This document shows, in pieces, positions 14,732 to 22,593 of a stretch of 22,593 nucleotides of DNA. This stretch comes from Syntrophaceae bacterium UBA2210. Its GTDB lineage: Bacteria; Desulfobacterota; Syntrophia; Syntrophales; UBA2210. Both the position numbers and the translations under genes were made by a program. The stretch is from assembly GCA_002327865.1 (NCBI GenBank), contig DCUQ01000059.1, forward strand, positions 1 to 22,593, written 5' to 3'. The notes under the pieces were generated by a model, which saw nothing but the letters and a program-made list of their open reading frames with translations, made no database searches and was not told the DNA's origin. Position 1 is the first letter of the stretch. Every line of letters starts with the position of its first letter.

Positions 14732-15064
14732 GGGCTCTCTCCTTTCTATGCTGGGTCGAATAAGATTAAAAATCCCCTTTTATACGTCCGCTATCTGTTT
14801 TGTAGGAACATGTTTTTGCCGGTGAAAGACACTTTTTCCATGAGAACTTCAGTCCGGAAACACCCGGAATGAAACCTGCACATCTGAAAGAGATTAGGTA
14901 AGAAAGTCAGAAAGAGCCAGTGGCGTTGCTGAACATGAGCCGGAATCTTTCAGGTCGGTAAAGTATCGCAAAAAGGATTTTTCGTGTCAAGACGGAATAC
15001 TAGAAAAACTGCCCGGGGAATATTCCCCGGGCAGTGATATATAACTGGGAGGATATACGGAAAC
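14732..15064. other. Intergenic region without a gene
   Basis: I see no supported coding sequence in these 333 bases. The left end carries the ribosome-binding site of the exported protein gene and an A/T-rich stretch (about 14763-14785) that could hold its promoter, although no good -35/-10 pair is evident. The right end holds the dnaK terminator at 15008-15035. The middle, 14800-15000, shows nothing I recognise. Confidence 0.6.
15008..15035 (-). terminator. dnaK operon terminator (perfect 28-bp palindrome)
   Basis: The arms ACTGCCCGGGGAA and its exact complement flank a central TA. On the - strand the stem is followed by TTTTTC, the pattern of a rho-independent terminator. It lies 29 bases after the dnaK stop codon. 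The similar GC core at 8671-8698 follows the dnaK fragment there. Confidence 0.9.
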
Positions 15065-16978
15065 TTATTTGTCGACTTCCTCGAAATCGGCATCCACCAC
15101 GTCATCGTCGGACTTAGCCGATTCGGCCTGTGCGCCTGCACCGGCCGCTCCAGCCCCTTCGGCTCCTTTGCTGGTTGCCTTTGCGTACATGGCTTCAGCC
15201 AGTTTATGAGACGCCTGCGTCATCTCTTCCTGAGCCGCCTTTATGGCATCGATGTTATCACCTTCCATTGCCTTCTTGAGCTTGACGATGGAATCCTCTA
15301 TGGCGGACTTCTGGCCGGCGTCTATCTGGTTCCCCATCTCCTTCAGGTTCTTTTCGACGCTGTATATCATGGAGTCGGCCTGGTTCCTCAGCTCGATCAA
15401 TTCCTTCTTCTTTTTGTCCTCTTCCTCGTGCGATTCGGCGTCCTTAACCAGTTTGTCTATCTCTGCTTCGGAAAGTCCGCTGGAAGCGGTAATCTTTATG
15501 CTCTGTTCCTTGCCTGTCCCGAGGTCCTTGGCGGAAACGTGCACGATACCGTTAGCGTCGATGTCGAAGGTAACGTCGATCTGCGGAAGTCCTCGCGGAG
15601 CCGGCGGAATACCGCTAAGCTCGAACCTTCCCAGTGTCCTGTTATCAGCCGCCATCGACCGTTCTCCCTGAAGGACGTGTATGCTCACCGCGGGCTGGTT
15701 GTCCGCGGCCGTGGAAAACGTCTGGCTCTTTTTTGTCGGGATAGTGGTATTCTTATCGATCAGCTTTGTCATGACGCCTCCCAGGGTTTCTATACCGAGA
15801 GACAGCGGCGTTACATCGAGAAGGAGTACGTCTTTCACATCGCCGGACAACACACCGCCCTGGATAGCCGCTCCCACGGCAACCACCTCATCCGGATTTA
15901 CCCCCCTGCTGGGCTCTTTGCCGAAAATCTCCTTGACCGTTCTCTGTACGAGGGGCATGCGCGTCATACCACCTACAAGAATAACCTCGTCTATGTCCGA
16001 AGTGCTCAGGCCCGCGTCCTTCAATGCGGTCCTGCACGGAGGCGAGAGTTTTTCTATAAGGTCGGAAACAAGCATTTCCAGTTTGGCCCTGGTGAGTTTC
16101 ATATTAAGATGCTTGGGACCGGATGCGTCTGCTGTAACAAAGGGCAGGTTTATGTCCGTTTCCATGGACGTGGAGAGCTCCATCTTCGCCTTTTCAGCCG
16201 CCTCTTTGATGCGCTGAAGCGCCATCTTGTCTTTCCTGAGATCGATCCCCTGGTCTTTCTTGAACTCATCCGCTATGTAGTCTATCAATTTCTGATCGAA
16301 GTCCTCACCGCCCAGGTGCGTATCGCCGTTGGTCGATTTGACTTCAAAAACGCCGCCGCCCAGTTCGAGGATCGAGATATCGAATGTTCCTCCGCCCAGA
16401 TCGAACACGGCGATCTTTTCATCGGCCTTCTTATCGAGACCGTATGAGAGCGCGGCTGCCGTCGGTTCGTTTATGATACGAAGAACATTCAAACCGGCTA
16501 TCTTTCCGGCATCCTTTGTCGCCTGTCTCTGCGAATCGTTGAAATAGGCCGGAACCGTGATGACCGCATCGGTTATCTTTTCTCCGAGATAATCCTCGGC
16601 GGTCTGTTTCATCTTTGCCAGCACCATCGAAGATATCTCCGGTGTACTGTAATTTTTCCCTTTTACAGTTATCTGTGCATCGCCGTTCGAAGCCTCTGTG
16701 ATTTTAAACGGGCTGATGGTGATATCGTACTGGACTTCCTTAGAGGAAAATTTTCTTCCGATCAGCCTCTTCACCGCGTAAACGGTATTTTCAGGATTGG
16801 TTACCGCCTGTCTCTTGGCAACCTGCCCGACCAGACGTTCACCGCTGTCCGTAAAAGCGATAACCGATGGTGTCGTCCTGCTGCCTTCCTGGTTTGCTAT
16901 GACATTAGGATCGTTTCCCTCCATTACAGCGACACAAGAGTTTGTCGTCCCAAGGTCGATTCCTATAATTTTACTCAT
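15065..16978 (-). CDS. dnaK: Molecular chaperone DnaK (Hsp70)
   Basis: A 637-residue Hsp70 that binds unfolded polypeptides in an ATP-driven cycle with GrpE and a J-protein. All family signatures are present: [16 protein letters not shown] near the start, the phosphate loop [49 protein letters not shown], the interdomain linker [19 protein letters not shown] and the acidic end [14 protein letters not shown]. Length is normal. The ATG at 16978 has AGGAGG upstream and lies 24 bases after grpE. No dnaJ follows, since a strong terminator comes directly after; dnaJ must be elsewhere or is lacking. No CIRCE element (the HrcA operator) is visible upstream of the operon. A second, truncated copy of its C-terminus lies at 8721-9000. 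Confidence 0.98.
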   Translation of the reverse strand: MSKIIGIDLGTTNSCVAVMEGNDPNVIANQEGSRTTPSVIAFTDSGERLVGQVAKRQAVTNPENTVYAVKRLIGRKFSSKEVQYDITISPFKITEASNGDAQITVKGKNYSTPEISSMVLAKMKQTAEDYLGEKITDAVITVPAYFNDSQRQATKDAGKIAGLNVLRIINEPTAAALSYGLDKKADEKIAVFDLGGGTFDISILELGGGVFEVKSTNGDTHLGGEDFDQKLIDYIADEFKKDQGIDLRKDKMALQRIKEAAEKAKMELSTSMETDINLPFVTADASGPKHLNMKLTRAKLEMLVSDLIEKLSPPCRTALKDAGLSTSDIDEVILVGGMTRMPLVQRTVKEIFGKEPSRGVNPDEVVAVGAAIQGGVLSGDVKDVLLLDVTPLSLGIETLGGVMTKLIDKNTTIPTKKSQTFSTAADNQPAVSIHVLQGERSMAADNRTLGRFELSGIPPAPRGLPQIDVTFDIDANGIVHVSAKDLGTGKEQSIKITASSGLSEAEIDKLVKDAESHEEEDKKKKELIELRNQADSMIYSVEKNLKEMGNQIDAGQKSAIEDSIVKLKKAMEGDNIDAIKAAQEEMTQASHKLAEAMYAKATSKGAEGAGAAGAGAQAESAKSDDDVVDADFEEVDK

Positions 16979-17002
16979 TAATCAGTCCTCCTGTTATATA
17001 TT

Positions 17003-17557
17003 CTATTTATCTATATACTTTGCTATCGACACCTTTGACGGTCTCAGCAATCTGCCGTTAAGCAGGTATCCCTTTTCAAATTCTTCCACAACCTTGTTGT
17101 TTTCGTCTTTTTTGCCTTCAACCTGCATCATCGCCTCATGAAAATTGGGATCGAACTCTTTGCCGATGGCTTCTATTTCCTTTACACCGTGTCTGCCCAG
17201 CGCGGAAATGAAATTATCGCGGATCATGCTGAGCCCATCCACGAAAGCATCCAGATCTTCCGAGTCACCCGCGTGTTTAAGCGCCCGCTCCATACTGTCG
17301 ATTGTCGGCAATATATCTTTGATAAGAGTTTCGTTCCCATATTTTATAAAATCCTCACGGTCCCTTGCCGCCCGTTTCTTGTAGTTTTCGAGTTCGGCAC
17401 ATGCGCGCAGGTACTTGTCCTGATTTTCGGTGGCGCTTTTCTCCGCGTTTTCTATCTTCGCGATAAGGTCTTTCTTCGAGGTATATTTGATACGGGAAAA
17501 ACCCGATTTTTCCGCTTCTTCTCGTGTTATATCTCCGGCCTCTGTTTCCTTACTCAT
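17003..17557 (-). CDS. grpE: Nucleotide exchange factor GrpE
   Basis: A 184-residue GrpE, the dimeric exchange factor that releases ADP from DnaK. The N-terminal half is a charged coiled coil (about residues 24-75) with YLRACAELENYKKRAARDRE. The C-terminal part has LPTIDSMERALKHA, GVKEIEAIGKEFDPNFHEAM and the closing beta-domain motif GYLLNGRLLRPSKVSIAK. Length is typical. It lies 21 bases after gmhA and 24 bases before dnaK, so the three appear to be one transcript. A GGAG lies about 14 bases before the ATG, somewhat distant. Confidence 0.96.
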   Translation of the reverse strand: MSKETEAGDITREEAEKSGFSRIKYTSKKDLIAKIENAEKSATENQDKYLRACAELENYKKRAARDREDFIKYGNETLIKDILPTIDSMERALKHAGDSEDLDAFVDGLSMIRDNFISALGRHGVKEIEAIGKEFDPNFHEAMMQVEGKKDENNKVVEEFEKGYLLNGRLLRPSKVSIAKYIDK

Positions 17558-17578
17558 GATGATGCGCTTATCCTCCGT

Positions 17579-18178
17579 TTACAGGGAGTTATCCTCCGGT
17601 TTTTTGAACAGTCTGTAATCCACCATGTCACAGATTACATGTCCCGCTGTAATGTGAGTTTCCTGAATGCGGGGCGTACTGTTGGAGGAAACGTTCAGGC
17701 AGTAATCCGCCATTCTTGCCATTTCCCCTCCGTCCCTCCCGGTAAGGGCGACAGTTATCATTCCCAGTCTGCCAGCGGTTTCGAAAGCCTTCAGTATATT
17801 GGGAGAAGAGCCGCTGGTGCTGATGCCCCACGCTATATCTCCTTCCCGCCCGATGGCCCGTATCTGCTTGGCGAAGATTTCCGAGAAATCATAATCGTTG
17901 GCTATGCTCGTAATAACCGATGTATCCGTGGTAAGCGCTATCGCGGGGAGGGGTGGCCTTTCTATCAGGAACCTGTTTACGAACTCCGCCGCAATGTGTT
18001 GAGAATCCGCCGCACTTCCCCCGTTTCCGAACAACAGTATCTTGTTGCCGCCGTTCAGGGCCCGCGTTATGACGTCGACGACTTTAACAAGCCTGGAAAG
18101 GTTCTCATTGACGAAAACCTCTTTGACGCGACTGCTCTCCCTGAATGTCCGTATTATGATGTCTTCGATATCTTCCAT
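17579..18178 (-). CDS. gmhA: Sedoheptulose-7-phosphate (phosphoheptose) isomerase
   Basis: A SIS-domain isomerase that turns sedoheptulose 7-phosphate into D-glycero-D-manno-heptose 7-phosphate, the first step of ADP-heptose synthesis for the LPS core. Motifs are LLFGNGGSAADSQHIAAEF, TDTSVITSIANDYDF, GISTSGSSPNILKAF, ALTGRDGGEMA and QETHITAGHVICD with the catalytic-type Glu and His. The frame stays open back to a TTG at 18232, and ATGs lie at 18196, 18187 and 18178. I chose 18178 (199 residues) for two reasons. It places GNGGS where it sits in known GmhA proteins. The upstream codons also overlap a strong promoter (18204-18232) that would start transcription near 18197. No good ribosome-binding site is seen for any choice. 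Location upstream of grpE-dnaK is unusual. Confidence 0.9.
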   Translation of the reverse strand: MEDIEDIIIRTFRESSRVKEVFVNENLSRLVKVVDVITRALNGGNKILLFGNGGSAADSQHIAAEFVNRFLIERPPLPAIALTTDTSVITSIANDYDFSEIFAKQIRAIGREGDIAWGISTSGSSPNILKAFETAGRLGMITVALTGRDGGEMARMADYCLNVSSNSTPRIQETHITAGHVICDMVDYRLFKKPEDNSL

Positions 18179-18203
18179 TTCAGTCATGTCACTCATGTGA
18201 CGT

Positions 18204-18232
18204 AATATATTTATCGCGTTTTCATATGTCAA
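18204..18232 (-). promoter_or_regulatory. Sigma-70-type promoter for gmhA-grpE-dnaK
   Basis: Read on the - strand, TTGACA (18227-18232) and TATATT (18204-18209) are separated by exactly 17 bases. This is a perfect -35 and a 5-of-6 -10. Transcription would start near 18197. The -35 falls on the TTG that could otherwise start the gmhA frame, which argues for a later gmhA start. It looks like a housekeeping promoter; no heat-shock operator is visible. Confidence 0.7.
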
Positions 18233-18250
18233 GGAGAGGGCCTTTATAAT
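18221..18250 (+). promoter_or_regulatory. Probable sigma-70-type promoter for leuS
   Basis: A perfect -10, TATAAT (18245-18250), has TTCATA (18221-18226, 4 of 6) 18 bases upstream. The start would be near 18257, giving a leader of about 65 bases before the leuS ATG. Its -35 directly abuts the -35 of the divergent gmhA promoter. Confidence 0.55.
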
Positions 18251-18322
18251 TGGAAAAATGGGATTGAAAGAAGACCTGAGACATGTTAGAGGTTTCTTCC
18301 ATATCGATTAAGGGAGATTGTC

Positions 18323-20905
18323 ATGAAGATAAAGTATAATCCGCGGGAAATAGAAGCAAGGTGGCAGAAATGCTGGGAGGATGAAAAGACATTCCGGGTT
18401 GTCGAAGATACCGGAAAGGAAAAATATTACCTCCTCGAAATGTTTCCCTATCCCTCGGGCAAGATTCATATGGGACATGTGCGGAACTATACCATAGGCG
18501 ATGTCGTGGCGAGATATAAGAAGATGAAAGGATATAACGTACTCCACCCCATCGGATGGGACTCTTTCGGCATGCCGGCGGAAAATGCGGCTATCGAGCA
18601 CGGAATACCCCCCGCGAAATGGACCAATGAAAATATAGAAGCAATGAAGAAACAGCTTAAGAGGATGGGGTTCAGTTACGACTGGGACAGAGAAATATCC
18701 ACCTGTGAGCCGGAGTATTACCGGTGGGAGCAACTATTCTTTCTCTGGATGTACGAAAAGGGGCTTGCCTATAAAAAGGGAGGTTCCGTCAACTGGTGTC
18801 CCACCTGCAAGACCGTCCTGGCCAACGAACAGGTCGAAGCGGGTCTTTGCTGGAGGTGTGGAACCGAGGTGACTGAAAAGTATTTTGACCAGTGGTTTTT
18901 CCGCATTACCAGTTACGTGGAGGAACTGCTGGATTATTGCGATAAACTGCCCGGCTGGCCGGAAAGAGTTCTCACGATGCAGAAGAACTGGATCGGTAAG
19001 AGCCACGGGTGTGAACTCGTTTTTCCCATGGCCGATTCCGACGATGTCATCAAGGTTTTCACTACCAGGCAGGATACGATATTCGGTGCCACGTTCATGC
19101 TGATCGCGGCAGAACATCCCCTGGTAATGGAACTCGCAAAGGGAAAACCCGTAGAACAGGACGTCAGGGATTTCGTGGAGCGTGTAAAAAAACAGGATAA
19201 ATTAGTGAGAACGTCCGATTATTACGAGAAAGAAGGCGTTTTTCTGGATGCCTGGTGCCTTAACCCGGTTACCGATAAGAGAATGCCGATCTATGCGGCT
19301 AATTTTGTGCTGGCGGATTACGGTACCGGTTGTGTTATGGCTGTTCCCACACACGATCAGCGCGACTTTGAATTCGCCGAGAAATATAACCTTGAAAAGA
19401 TTGTAGTTATCCAGAATCCTGATGATCCGCTCGATGCCGATACCATGACCGAAGCCTATGTGGATGAAGGGGTTCTGGTTAATTCCGGGAAATTCGACGG
19501 AATGAAAAACATGCAGGCGCTGGATGACATAGCGGCATATCTGGAATCTATCGGCCGGGGGAGAAAGACCATAGAATATCGCCTGCGTGACTGGGGCATA
19601 TCCAGACAGCGCTACTGGGGAGCTCCGATCCCCATTGTCAATTGTGAAGAATGCGGCGCCGTTCCGGTTCCCGAAGCGGATCTTCCCATTATACTTCCCA
19701 GAGATGTGGAGTTGACAGGGGAGGGAGGGTCCCCGCTCGATCTGATCGACTCGTTCGTAAATGTTACCTGCCCCAGGTGCGGCCGACCCGCAAAACGGGA
19801 AACGGATACGATGGATACGTTTGTCGAATCATCGTGGTACTTTGACAGATTCTGCTGTCCCGATCACTCAGTAAAGCCGGGTCTCGACAAAGAGAAAGTG
19901 AAATACTGGATGCCTGTCGATCAGTATATCGGCGGGATCGAGCATGCCATTCTGCACCTGCTTTACGCGAGGTTCTACACGAAAATGCTCAGAGATTTCG
20001 GCGTGCTCGATGTTGACGAACCATTCTCGAACCTGCTCACGCAGGGAATGGTCTGCAAAGAAACCATGAGATGCTCGAAACACGGCTATCTGTTCCCGGA
20101 GGAAGTAACAGACGGAAAGTGTATTTATTGCGGCCTCGCGGTAAAGATCGGAAAGACCGAAAAGATGTCGAAGTCTTTGAAGAACGTCGTCGATCCCAAC
20201 TACATAATCGACGAGTACGGATCGGACACGGCCAGGATTTTCTGCCTGTTCGCCTCACCGCCTGAAAAAGACCTGGAATGGAGCGACCAGGGAGTCGAAG
20301 GCTCCTTCCGCTTCCTCGGCAGGGTGTGGCGTATCGTCGAAGATTATATCGACGACATAAAAGAAGTTGCGCCCTTCGACGGCGGAGAAGCACTCGAAGG
20401 TGATCTCAAGAATCTGAGGAGAAAAACACACCAGACCATCAAAAAGGTAACGACGGATATAGAAGACCGGTTCCATTTCAACACGGCGATCAGCGCGGTT
20501 ATGGAACTTGTCAATACGCTCTATCAGATCGAACGGCCGGAAAAGAATGACCGGACAGCGCTCTCCGTAATACGGGAGACGTTGGAATCCGTTATACTTC
20601 TCCTGTCGCCCATAGTCCCTCATATAACCGAAGAACTCTGGGAAATGCTCGGAAAACAGAATCAGCTTTCCGAAACCGCGTGGCCCGGTTTCGACGCGGC
20701 GGTCGCAGTGGAGGAAGAGATCACCATCGTCGTTCAGATCAACGGGAAGGTGCGCAGCAGGATACAGGTTGCCGCGGGCGAACCCGACGACAAGATAAAG
20801 GAACTTGCCCTGAATGACAGTAAGGTTAAACAGCTTACCGAGGGCAAAAAGATAATCAAAGAGATTTATGTTCCGAAAAAGCTGGTCAATATTGTTGTGA
20901 AGTAG
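18323..20905 (+). CDS. leuS: Leucyl-tRNA synthetase
   Basis: An 860-residue class I aminoacyl-tRNA synthetase that charges tRNA-Leu. It has the HIGH-type motif HMGH (residues 49-52, in [14 protein letters not shown]) and the KMSKS loop KMSKS (614-618). A zinc-type insertion carries the paired cysteines CPTCK and CWRCG, with further CxxC pairs at NCEECG, TCPRCG and [20 protein letters not shown]. The editing (CP1) domain is seen as [14 protein letters not shown] and [19 protein letters not shown]. The anticodon-binding and C-terminal domains follow. Length equals that of typical bacterial LeuRS. The ATG at 18323 has AAGGGAG upstream. It is divergent from gmhA and followed by a minisatellite and lptE, a common leuS-lptE neighbourhood. 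Confidence 0.98.
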   Translation: MKIKYNPREIEARWQKCWEDEKTFRVVEDTGKEKYYLLEMFPYPSGKIHMGHVRNYTIGDVVARYKKMKGYNVLHPIGWDSFGMPAENAAIEHGIPPAKWTNENIEAMKKQLKRMGFSYDWDREISTCEPEYYRWEQLFFLWMYEKGLAYKKGGSVNWCPTCKTVLANEQVEAGLCWRCGTEVTEKYFDQWFFRITSYVEELLDYCDKLPGWPERVLTMQKNWIGKSHGCELVFPMADSDDVIKVFTTRQDTIFGATFMLIAAEHPLVMELAKGKPVEQDVRDFVERVKKQDKLVRTSDYYEKEGVFLDAWCLNPVTDKRMPIYAANFVLADYGTGCVMAVPTHDQRDFEFAEKYNLEKIVVIQNPDDPLDADTMTEAYVDEGVLVNSGKFDGMKNMQALDDIAAYLESIGRGRKTIEYRLRDWGISRQRYWGAPIPIVNCEECGAVPVPEADLPIILPRDVELTGEGGSPLDLIDSFVNVTCPRCGRPAKRETDTMDTFVESSWYFDRFCCPDHSVKPGLDKEKVKYWMPVDQYIGGIEHAILHLLYARFYTKMLRDFGVLDVDEPFSNLLTQGMVCKETMRCSKHGYLFPEEVTDGKCIYCGLAVKIGKTEKMSKSLKNVVDPNYIIDEYGSDTARIFCLFASPPEKDLEWSDQGVEGSFRFLGRVWRIVEDYIDDIKEVAPFDGGEALEGDLKNLRRKTHQTIKKVTTDIEDRFHFNTAISAVMELVNTLYQIERPEKNDRTALSVIRETLESVILLLSPIVPHITEELWEMLGKQNQLSETAWPGFDAAVAVEEEITIVVQINGKVRSRIQVAAGEPDDKIKELALNDSKVKQLTEGKKIIKEIYVPKKLVNIVVK

Positions 20906-20909
20906 AAGA

Positions 20910-20987
20910 AGGGTTCAAGGGTTCAAGGGGTCAAGGGTTCGAGGGTTCAAGGGTTCAAGGGGTCAAGGGGTCGAGGGTTCAAGGGGG
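20910..20987. repeat. Octamer minisatellite AGGGTTCA (about nine units)
   Basis: Nine tandem 8-base units (20910-20981) with the forms AGGGTTCA, AGGGGTCA, AGGGTTCG and AGGGGTCG, then a worn end. The unit is the reverse complement of the CCCTTGAA octamer inside the compound repeats at 13334-13925, so the two loci share a repeat family in opposite orientation. It fills the gap between leuS and lptE. Confidence 0.9.
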
Positions 20988-21012
20988 AAACTCTTTGGAC
21001 AAAAGGTTTCTC

Positions 21013-21528
21013 ATGAAAAAATTTCTCATTATATATGTTTTAATTCTTCTTGCCTGTGCGGGGTGCGGGTATCATGTTTCTCCGGGAGGGGAACACATAG
21101 ATGCCGGCATACGGAAGGTGTTTATAGGCAATTTTGTTAACAGGACCAGCGAAGCGAATGTCGAAAACTATGTGAGAAATGCGTTTTTCGATCGTTTAAG
21201 GAAAGGAGGCAGATTCACTCCCGTCTCCGACAGAAACCTTGCGGACGCGCTCCTGACCGGACAGATAAGCGGCATTACCACGGCTCATCTTGCCTACAGC
21301 ATTGCCGATGTGACGAAAGAAGATAGCGTCTCCATGACGCTGGATGTGGTATTTAAACGTGCCGATAACGGCGAGGTTATCTGTATAAGCGACGGCCTCT
21401 CCGGAAGAGAGGCCTTTAAAGTCGAAGTCGATACCGCGGTAACCGCTGAGAACAAAAGAAATGCCATTATGAAACTGTCGGTAGATATGGCAGACAAGGC
21501 TTACCGGAATATCATGTCGGGATTCTGA
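21013..21528 (+). CDS. lptE: LPS-assembly lipoprotein LptE
   Basis: A 171-residue outer-membrane lipoprotein of the LptE family, which plugs the LptD barrel and helps insert lipopolysaccharide at the cell surface. It has a lipoprotein signal (MKKFLIIYVLILLACAGCGY). The Cys of AGCGYH is the likely lipidation site, although the earlier Cys after LLA is also possible. The mature part shows VFIGNFVNRTSEANVENYVRNAF, typical of the family. A TTG at 20995 lengthens the frame by six residues, but the ATG at 21013 fits the signal peptide and has AAAAGG seven bases upstream. It follows leuS across a minisatellite and converges on rpsT with a 10-base gap. It matches the LPS genes elsewhere in the window. 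Confidence 0.9.
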   Translation: MKKFLIIYVLILLACAGCGYHVSPGGEHIDAGIRKVFIGNFVNRTSEANVENYVRNAFFDRLRKGGRFTPVSDRNLADALLTGQISGITTAHLAYSIADVTKEDSVSMTLDVVFKRADNGEVICISDGLSGREAFKVEVDTAVTAENKRNAIMKLSVDMADKAYRNIMSGF

Positions 21529-21538
21529 TGCCGAACGC

Positions 21539-21802
21539 CTATCCGAGGGCGTTTACTTTCTTTGTCAATCTCGATATTTTACGGGATGCCGTGTTCTTAT
21601 GAAAAATCCCTCTGGCCGAAGCCTTATCTATTATTTTCGTTGTGTCGATCAGGACCTTGCGTGCTTTTTCCGCATCTTTTTCCTCTACAGAAGCAAGCAC
21701 AGCCTTAACACCCGTTTTTACACGTGTCCTCGCAGAGGTGTTTCTCATTCTCCGTTTTTCGCTCTGCCGGGCCCTTTTTTCCGCGGATTTGTTGTTTGCC
21801 AA
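21539..21802 (-). CDS. rpsT: 30S ribosomal protein S20
   Basis: An 87-residue S20, a helical protein that binds 16S rRNA near the 5' domain. The family pattern ANNKSAEKRARQSEKRRMRN at the start, and KIIDKASARGIFHKNTASR later, is clear. The start is set as TTG at 21802: it gives the usual MANNKSAEKR beginning and has GGGAGG (21812-21817) nine bases upstream. An ATG at 21856 would add 18 residues unlike S20. A rare start codon is well known for rpsT in E. coli, where S20 translation is autoregulated. A hairpin AACGCC/GGCGTT spans the stop codon but lacks a T run. Confidence 0.95.
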   Translation of the reverse strand: MANNKSAEKRARQSEKRRMRNTSARTRVKTGVKAVLASVEEKDAEKARKVLIDTTKIIDKASARGIFHKNTASRKISRLTKKVNALG

Positions 21803-21839
21803 AAATAGTTCCTCCCTTGTAAAATTTCGAAGCGCAGTT

Positions 21840-21866
21840 CCTATACCACTTTGCACGACATGTCAA
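21840..21866 (-). promoter_or_regulatory. Possible rpsT promoter
   Basis: On the - strand a perfect TTGACA (21861-21866) is followed by TATAGG (21840-21845). The spacing of 15 bases is shorter than the optimum, so this is only suggestive. The position, about 35 bases before the start codon of rpsT, is sensible. Confidence 0.35.
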
Positions 21867-22025
21867 GCGCAAAAACCGGCACTGACAACTTGTGTTTAAT
21901 GCCCGGGACGGTTCACGAAGCAACATTTCAGAGCCGGGGCTTTTTGCCGGGCGAGCCGGGAAATGAATTTTTTTCCTATTATTGTCGCGAAGCGTCTGCC
22001 TGCTTTCGGCCGTGTTGCCCTGCTT

Positions 22026-22382
22026 TTACTGTTGCGGAACGGGCTCAAAGACGGCGGTGACCTTTGTATTGCAGGTAACGTGATATGTGGTCGGGTTCTT
22101 GTCCCCCGACAATGCCTCGTCCCAGCATACGAATCTGTATCCCTTCGCGGCTTTCGCCCTGAACGATACTGTTGAGTTGTCCGGCACTCTCACCGGAGAT
22201 TTATATTCGACGCCGTTTACTCCGACGGTTCCACTTCCCTCTGGGGCGACATTCACGGTCACCCTCGGGTCTCTTCATCCGGCCTGGGCGTTTCGGGCAG
22301 TAAGTAGAAGATTCCCCGCGACGAACAAAAACAGTGTCACAATCAACAGCGTTTTCAGTAGATTGTTTGAATATATTTTCAT
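22026..22382 (-). pseudogene. Exported InlB-repeat-like protein interrupted by an in-frame TGA
   Basis: From ATG 22382 the frame encodes a classical signal peptide (KTLLIVTLFLFVAGNLLLTA, ending ARNAQAG). Codon 36, at 22275-22277, is TGA. The same frame then continues for 83 codons with a small beta domain: VTVNVAPEGSGTVGVNG, AAKGYRFVCWDEAL and NPTTYHVTCNTKVTAVFEP. This is the pattern of divergent InlB B-type repeats, which are extracellular beta modules. Frame continuity on both sides, with the stop exactly at the expected signal cleavage zone, suggests a recent nonsense mutation or a sequencing error. A GTG at 22262 could restart translation, but without a signal. I saw no convincing selenocysteine stem-loop after the TGA. 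The binding partner is unknown. Confidence 0.7.
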
Positions 22383-22535
22383 TCCCTGTAATCGGCTCCC
22401 GTAAGATACGGTCCTGAAAAAGAATAATTAAAATAGGTTTGGTATGAGAAAAAGTCAAGACAATTTTCCACAGTAAGTATAAATACTTTTTGGTAATTAC
22501 TTAACAGCCGGACCCCGACAAGCGGGAGGCAAATT

Positions 22536-22593
22536 TCAATGTTTAATGTTGAATGTTTGATTATTACTTACGGTAATTAAAGAGGTTAAAGGC
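22536..22593. repeat. Partial copy of the compound repeat, inverted, at the window edge
   Basis: The sequence TTCAATGTTTAATGTTGAAT onward, through CTTACGGTAATTAAAGAGGT and TAAAGGC, is the reverse complement of the AT-rich block and the GCCTTTAACCTCTCTAC block of the array at 13334-13925. The rest lies beyond the window. Confidence 0.85.

Noticed and set aside
15206..16447. A 413-codon + strand open frame opposite dnaK.
   Set aside because: It is the antisense shadow of a highly conserved gene.
22260..22290. Selenocysteine codon at the TGA of the InlB-like gene.
   Set aside because: The only hairpin nearby has 3-4 pairs and lies four bases after the TGA; InlB-type domains have no known use for selenocysteine.

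Overview
The window looks like a chromosomal segment of an anaerobic Gram-negative bacterium, most likely of the Desulfobacterota (deltaproteobacterial) type. The evidence for this is a heptose-isomerase gene (gmhA), an LPS-assembly lipoprotein gene (lptE), an O-antigen or exopolysaccharide locus, a TusA/DsrE sulfur-carrier operon, and an AmtB/GlnK pair whose GlnK lacks the uridylylation tyrosine. The lineage is an inference, because no rRNA or tRNA gene is present.

Positions 1-8506 (+ strand, visibly AT-richer) hold a surface-polysaccharide cluster. In order it has an acyltransferase with an unclear 5' end, a Wzy-like polymerase, a GT2 glycosyltransferase, two GT4 glycosyltransferases, a decayed GT4 remnant, an undecaprenyl-phosphate hexose-1-phosphate transferase that starts lipid-linked unit synthesis, and an O-antigen-ligase-family protein.

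Positions 8550-9825 are a rearrangement scar. A strong bidirectional terminator is followed by a 3' fragment of a second dnaK (- strand), a well-formed sigma-54 promoter, a 3' fragment of amtB (+ strand) and an intact glnK.

Positions 10089-13298 (- strand) form the most interesting unit, transcribed wrbA, tusA, dsrE2, iscS-like, iscU-DUF59. The IscS-like protein has Thr in place of the PLP-binding Lys and Asp in place of the cofactor-stacking His, yet keeps the active-loop Cys. The set looks like a sulfur relay to an IscU scaffold that does not depend on a working cysteine desulfurase.

Positions 13334-13925 are a tandem array of a compound repeat containing an 83-bp REP-like element. Pieces of the same family recur at 20910-20987 and 22536-22593. 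The array runs into a two-gene - strand unit encoding a four-helix histidine-rich membrane protein and a small exported protein.

Positions 15065-18178 (- strand) are gmhA, grpE and dnaK, closed by a perfect-palindrome terminator. gmhA and the divergent leuS appear to fire from back-to-back promoters. leuS, an octamer minisatellite and lptE follow on the + strand. rpsT, with a TTG start, converges from the - strand. The window ends with an exported InlB-repeat-like gene interrupted by an in-frame TGA, then another repeat copy.
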